64,000 nt of DNA, taken from positions 1 to 64,000 of the forward strand of contig JAEEHQ010000003.1 of assembly GCA_016280915.1 (NCBI GenBank), given 5' to 3'. Below the pieces are notes generated by a model, which had not been told where the DNA came from, searched no databases, and saw only the letters and a list, made by a program, of their open reading frames with translations. The translations under genes were made by a program, and so were the position numbers. This stretch comes from Bacteroidales bacterium. GTDB lineage: Bacteria; Bacteroidota; Bacteroidia; Bacteroidales; P3. Numbering within the stretch: position 1 is the stretch's first letter; every line of letters starts with the position of its first letter. Shown piece by piece: positions 59,339 through 64,000 of the stretch.

Positions 59339-59587
59339 TTAAGCCTCTTCCGCTTCTTCTTCCTGAGATTCCCTCTTCTCAACTAATATACAGTTCTTCA
59401 AATCGAAATACTTCTTTAACTCAGGTGAAGGCGAGAACGAAACTTTCAAGGATTTCACAGAATACCTTCCCGCTTCTCTTTTGGTTTCAACACCGCATGA
59501 GCGGCATCCCGTCGCAGCGGATGTTCCAGTTTGTGGTTCGTTGCGGCAGATTTGTAATCTGACGCAAAATATTATAAGGATTTTCAA
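59339..59587 (-). pseudogene. Probable gene fragment whose 5' end is replaced by repeat sequence
   Basis: C-terminal part 'GRYSVKSLKVSFSPSPELKKYFDLKNCILVEKRESQEEEAEEA' looks coding; N-terminal part (59508-59587) is the dispersed repeat. Confidence 0.35.
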
Positions 59588-59801
59588 TCCGAATACAATA
59601 ATCCTTATTTAATTACCCGCAGGGAAATCCCTCATAATTAGTCAAATCAACCATCTGCTTTCACCGCACAAAAATTTACTCCTAATTTACTCGTTAATTT
59701 ACTCCGTATTTACTCAATTCGCCTTAAGGCGCAAAACATCATGCTGCTAAAGCAGAAGAAAGTAAATTACCATAAATGCGGAGTAAATTTCAAGTAAATT
59801 A
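59541..59801 (+). repeat. 260-bp direct repeat, copy 1 (upstream flank shared with 63925-64000 begins at 59508)
   Basis: TTGCGGCAGATTTGTAATCTGACGCAA...TTTACTC iterons...GAGTAAATTTCAAGTAAATTA. Confidence 0.92.
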
Positions 59802-59852
59802 AAAATGTTTCAATTTTATTCAATATCCATGCACGGTGTGCCGCAATCTCAG

Positions 59853-60112
59853 TTGCGGCAGATTTGTAATCTGACGCAAAATATTATAAGGATTTTCAAT
59901 CCGAATACAATAATCCTTATTTAATTACCCGCAGGAAATCACTCAAAATCATTCAAATCAACCATCTGCTTTCACCGCACAAAAATTTACTCCTAATTTA
60001 CTCGTTAATTTACTCCGTATTTACTCAATTCGCCTTTAGGCGCAAAACATCATGCTGCTAAAGCAGAAGAAAGTAAATTACCATAAATGCGGAGTAAATT
60101 TCAAGTAAATTA
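59853..60112 (+). repeat. 260-bp direct repeat, copy 2
   Basis: Near-identical to 59541-59801. Confidence 0.92.
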
Positions 60113-60662
60113 AGGTGACTTCTATTAATTGCCACGAAGAGGCAAACTCTCAATACCGTTGCGGAAGTCGACGTCGCGACCGGATGGGAGCAACGTTTTT
60201 TTTCGACGTCGCGACCGGATGGGAGCAACGTTTTTCCCGAGCGCAGAGCCGAACTTGTTCGAGCTATGCCGAGATGTAGCAAACGTCTCGAAGAAACGTT
60301 GCGGAAGTCGACGTCGCGACCGGATGGGAGCAACGTTTTTTCCGAGCGCAGAGCCGAACTTGTTCGAGCTATGCCGAGATGTAGCAAACGTCTCGAAGAA
60401 ACGTTGCGGAAGTCGACGTCGCGACCGAATGGGAGCAACGTTTTTTTTCGACGTCGCGACCGAATGGGAGCAACGTTTTTTTTCGACGTCGCGACCGGAT
60501 GGGAGCAACGTTTTTTTCGACGTCGCGACCGAATGGGAGCAACCTCTTTTTATGTGGTGTATTTCAAGTAGATATAGCTCAGCGTGCCGGAGTGAAGAAA
60601 GTCCTGTGGACTTTCGATAGCTGAGCATCGCGAAAACGGAGAAATCAACGCTCTCAAAATCT
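60112..60662 (+). repeat. Composite repeat island: left hairpin, seven ~35-bp units, right hairpin module
   Basis: Units TCGACGTCGCGACCG(G/A)ATGGGAGCAACGTTTTTTT start at 60168, 60203, 60308, 60413, 60448, 60483, 60517; right module 60563-60660. Confidence 0.9.
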
Positions 60663-60787
60663 AATTTATAGAACCCATCATAATATTAGAGCGATGAATA
60701 AAAAGGCACCACTTATATCCTTTTAATCCTTAATGACAGACGACAGCTGTCTTGCGCGTCAGTCGTCAAGGAGTGCAGGAGCGAGGC

Positions 60788-62245
60788 TCACGGGCGGACG
60801 ACCAGTTTCTTGGTGGCGATGCCCGAGGCGGTCTCCACCATAATCAGGTAGGTGCCTTGAGGCCATCCTTTCACCGAGAAGGTGTGGGTGAGGCCGTGGG
60901 CATCGGCTTTATACACGGCACGGCCGTCCATGGCGTAGGCCTCCACGCCCAAGAGGCGGTAGGCCGACGACACCGATACATCGGCATTGGCGGGGTTGGG
61001 GGACAGCCGCACCATGCCGTCGGTAACGGCGTTGCCGTTGGGCCGCTCGGTCCAAAGCTGCTGTTCCGCACCACACCATTCGACGCTGTCGCTCCAATCG
61101 CTGTAGTACTCGTAGCCGTACTCGTTGCACACGGTGCGCACCCAAGCCACGAGGGTGTCGCCGCGGTGCAGCGAGTCGATGTGTCGCCACGATGGGCGGC
61201 TGCAGTCAACCAGGGTGCCATCTTCGGGTCGGATGCCCTTGGGGCCGTAGGCAAGCTGCCACTGGCTGTGGGCGTCGTCGAAGCGGTCCCACCGCAGCAC
61301 GGTGGTGTCGTCGTAGACCCCTGTCACATTGAGCCACCGCACCCATGGACAGTCGGGCAGCTCATAGTCCCAGAGGGTGTCGGTATGTCCTATGATTGGC
61401 ACAATCAGGCAGAAATCCACTGCTATGCGGTCCACCCATTGGTTCAGGATGTAGCCTTCGGGTATGCTATCGTTCCAAGCAGCAATGCTGAGAGAATACA
61501 AGAAGGGGTTAGATATTGTAAAACGTTGTTTCAGTTTTATCCTAGGCCAGCAGGTGGAGTCGCCGAATTGGCCCATGTTGCTCACACGAATATGTCCCCA
61601 CCTGTGAGGCACAGGACAATGTCCTCCTTCTCCGTCATGCGTCCAGATCATTAAGTTTGCAAAACCTCTTTGCGTTGCACCCACGTAGAATGAGTCGGTC
61701 ACATGTATGGGTTTGTCGAAGAAATGTGCGCTGTTTCGTTGCGTATTGTAGCCAAAGAGATCAGGCACGACGCAACCAAACCCATGTTGCATCCACTTAG
61801 TCGGGAATCGTGTGTTGAAGTAGTTCACATTACTGCCGGGGGTGTACGGCAACGTGGCTTTGAGCATAAAGGTGTCGGGCAGGGCATCATACAAGAACAA
61901 GTCTTCCTGTACGTAGTATTCCAAGTTATTGGTATCGTAGTCGGGATTCCAAACTGCTATGCCATAGACATCTGCTCCTCCCTCGATATAATTGTATTGC
62001 AACTGGTCTCCCAATATAGCCGTAGCCTGCCCCCCTCTTATAAGAGGCACTTGCGGACTGCCGGGATAGCAACTGAAATAGCTGCTTCCCAAGGAGGCTT
62101 TGTGGAAAGGGTCCGATTCCAGCCAATCTTCGTAGTCGAACTGGAAATAAGGAGTCAGCACCGTGTCTATATGCACAATATGTTGCGCTTGTCCCCCTAA
62201 GCTCAGGCTCAGGGCCATAATGGCTATAATGATATATTTTTTCAT
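60788..62245 (-). CDS. Secreted protein with T9SS type A sorting domain
   Basis: Signal peptide MKKYIIIAIMALSLSLGGQAQ; C-terminal 'RLSPNPANADVSVSS...GWPQGTYLIMVETASGIATKKLVVRP'. Confidence 0.82.
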   Translation of the reverse strand: MKKYIIIAIMALSLSLGGQAQHIVHIDTVLTPYFQFDYEDWLESDPFHKASLGSSYFSCYPGSPQVPLIRGGQATAILGDQLQYNYIEGGADVYGIAVWNPDYDTNNLEYYVQEDLFLYDALPDTFMLKATLPYTPGSNVNYFNTRFPTKWMQHGFGCVVPDLFGYNTQRNSAHFFDKPIHVTDSFYVGATQRGFANLMIWTHDGEGGHCPVPHRWGHIRVSNMGQFGDSTCWPRIKLKQRFTISNPFLYSLSIAAWNDSIPEGYILNQWVDRIAVDFCLIVPIIGHTDTLWDYELPDCPWVRWLNVTGVYDDTTVLRWDRFDDAHSQWQLAYGPKGIRPEDGTLVDCSRPSWRHIDSLHRGDTLVAWVRTVCNEYGYEYYSDWSDSVEWCGAEQQLWTERPNGNAVTDGMVRLSPNPANADVSVSSAYRLLGVEAYAMDGRAVYKADAHGLTHTFSVKGWPQGTYLIMVETASGIATKKLVVRP

Positions 62246-62259
62246 GGTATGTCTTTTTT

Positions 62260-63618
62260 TTATTGGCAAATAATGTAAGTAGCTTTTGGGGTTGCCGTTT
62301 CTGGTGTATAATAATAATAGAATCCAGGAGGGTAAGTACAGTGGTGTCGTTTCAGTTTGGTGTCTAAGGTGGGCGTTGTGTTGGAGAAGCCGACGGCTTG
62401 TTCAATTTCGCAGTTGCCGGGCTGGTTAGGTACTCCTTTCCAAACATTAAGGTTGGGGTTTGCATCTGTGCCCGATGCGATGAATCCCATTGGCGTACAA
62501 TTGTCTAGCGCATGCAGCACTTTGGGATAGGGGCAATGTCTGACTGAGTATGGCCCTACCAATGTTGCGGGTGCGCCGATTTGGAAAACATAGCTTTGAG
62601 CAGCCATAAATGGGTCGTCGATATAGTTGAGGATGAGCAGATGGTCGGTGTAGCTGTCGTACCTCATGTCGTTCATGTGCCAGGTGTTCGTTGCGGTTTC
62701 AGGGGATTTGATGCTGGCCACAATCACCGGGGTGCTGCCCGACACGTCTATCGTCTTTATGGCCAGGCCTTTGCTGATGGTATCGTAATAGTGATAGGCG
62801 AGCGACACCAAATTGCCAGCCAATGGAGCCACCATGACCTTTCCCAACGTCTGGTGGTCGTAGCATCCGTACCGATTCGAATAGATGATGGGGCTTAGAT
62901 TTGTGTAGTCTCTCACCTTTTTGAAGACTTGAAACTTCACACGGTTAGAGTCGTTGGTGCGTGCGGCAATCACGATTTTGTTTTCGGTGGCACAGATGTC
63001 GGTATATTCTTCTATACCATCCTTATTCAAGTGATAATGGCAAATATCCCAAGATGTGCCGTTCACGAAGGCGGCATCGCCAAAGCCCACCCGGTAAGGG
63101 TAAGGGGCGGCTGGGTCGATAGGGTTGGTTGTGTTGTAGGCAATATAGGCTATGCGCGTGCCTGCGCCGTACCTGTAGAGTGCCAGCCGCGTCACGTCTT
63201 CAATCTGTGTGATGCCCAACACGATGTGCGTAGAATCAGGATACCAAACTAGGCTGTGGTAGTAAAAGTTTCCTGCCAGCAGGTCGTTGATGGCAAAGCA
63301 GGCCAGCAGGCCGCGTTTGATGCCTGTGTTGACAGAGCCGCCGGCAAAGACCGAGTCGTTGGCTATACGGAAGTCGTTGATGGTTACATAGGATGGAACT
63401 GGTGCGCTGATGATGTTGCCAGTGGCATGGTTGTGGTAGGCGACGGTGCGTGTGCCGGAACTATGAGCCGTGTAGACGATGTATTCGCTTCCCCTCCAAT
63501 GTCGCACAATGGTGGTGTCGCAGACTGTGTTAGGCGTTTTGCAGACTACGCTCTGCGCCAACGCAGTCGAGGTCCCGATTAGGCATAGTAAACTGAATAG
63601 TATTGCGTTTTTTTTCAT
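62260..63618 (-). CDS. Hypothetical secreted protein
   Basis: 452 aa, signal peptide MKKNAILFSLLCLIGTSTALAQ; paired with the T9SS gene downstream. Confidence 0.75.
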   Translation of the reverse strand: MKKNAILFSLLCLIGTSTALAQSVVCKTPNTVCDTTIVRHWRGSEYIVYTAHSSGTRTVAYHNHATGNIISAPVPSYVTINDFRIANDSVFAGGSVNTGIKRGLLACFAINDLLAGNFYYHSLVWYPDSTHIVLGITQIEDVTRLALYRYGAGTRIAYIAYNTTNPIDPAAPYPYRVGFGDAAFVNGTSWDICHYHLNKDGIEEYTDICATENKIVIAARTNDSNRVKFQVFKKVRDYTNLSPIIYSNRYGCYDHQTLGKVMVAPLAGNLVSLAYHYYDTISKGLAIKTIDVSGSTPVIVASIKSPETATNTWHMNDMRYDSYTDHLLILNYIDDPFMAAQSYVFQIGAPATLVGPYSVRHCPYPKVLHALDNCTPMGFIASGTDANPNLNVWKGVPNQPGNCEIEQAVGFSNTTPTLDTKLKRHHCTYPPGFYYYYTPETATPKATYIICQ

Positions 63619-63900
63619 AATAAGGTGTATTTGTTTTTCATTTTTTTTTCGCTTGCAAATATAAGAAAAAAAAGTGGTATAAAGAAAAAAAATATAAAAA
63701 AAAACGTATAATGGTGGTTGTTAGTAATTTATATTAATTCTTTCAGATGCGTTCAGTCATAATATGGCCTTCATATTAATAATTGATGTATCAAAAATTG
63801 ATAAAAAATTCCGAAATTCATTTTAAATTCTAATCTGGCATGAACCCTAATGACCGATTGGGGTTTATACTTGGAGAATCCAGAGGTAAGGGAAAAAAGT

Positions 63901-63924
63901 AGGACACTCTTTGGGGAGTGTCCT
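63901..63924. repeat. Perfect 9-bp hairpin AGGACACTC-TTTGGG-GAGTGTCCT abutting a dispersed repeat
   Basis: Direct read; terminator-like but without a T tract. Confidence 0.6.
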
Positions 63925-64000
63925 CCCGTCGCAGCGGATGTTCCAGTTTGTGGTTCGTTGCGTCAGATTTGTAATCTGACGCAACCTATTATAAGGATTT
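63925..64000 (+). repeat. Third (partial) copy of the 260-bp repeat family, continuing past window edge
   Basis: CCCGTCGCAGCGGATGTTCCAGTTTGTGGTTCGTTGCGTCAGATTTGTAATCTGACGCAAcctATTATAAGGATTT, as at 59508-59583. Confidence 0.88.

Noticed and set aside
60112-60560. Possible CRISPR array
   Set aside because: Units abut or are separated by an identical 70-bp insert rather than unique spacers; no cas genes nearby.
60125-60628. Overlapping long ORFs on both strands across the 35-bp array (60129-60620 +, 60125-60628 -, 60058-60438 -, 60266-60571 +)
   Set aside because: They arise because the 105-bp period is a multiple of 3; products are repetitive, several frames are open on both strands, and there are no start or signal features.
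1-64000. tRNA/rRNA genes and known riboswitches
   Set aside because: I looked for T-arm GGTTCRANYCC patterns and rRNA-like stretches and saw none convincing; tRNAscan-SE/Infernal would be needed to exclude them formally.

Overview
Chromosomal window from a Bacteroidota (Bacteroidales-like) anaerobe. The taxon is inferred from T9SS sorting domains, TAnnTTTG-type promoters and the nusB/DUF1573/yajC/YbbR-like/coaE gene run. About 50 protein-coding genes are supported, mostly housekeeping and central metabolism: pepD, ADP-forming acyl-CoA synthetase, pyrC, glyA, galE, clpB, lpxH, aroC, FKBP PPIase, butyrate kinase, trxA, leuS, nusB, yajC, coaE. An energy/redox region at ~12.9-23.1 kb holds an electron-bifurcating-type [FeFe] hydrogenase operon (hydB-hydA-hydC order) next to a divergent H-cluster/PAS protein that sits in a tight operon with an NuoE-like [2Fe-2S] protein and a SpoIIE/PP2C-type phosphatase. 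This looks like an H2 or redox sensory module. The least explained material is intergenic. It includes a composite repeat island at ~58.97-60.66 kb (a 260-bp duplicated iteron-bearing repeat plus a 35-bp-periodic array capped by a hairpin module). Related fragments lie upstream of the hydrogenase operon, upstream of leuS, after the ADP-forming synthetase, in the YbbR-coaE gap, and at the right edge of the window. A MITE-like 168-bp element with terminal inverted repeats lies after glyA. I saw no rRNA, convincing tRNA or CRISPR array. All calls come from reading the sequence; no searches or alignments were run.
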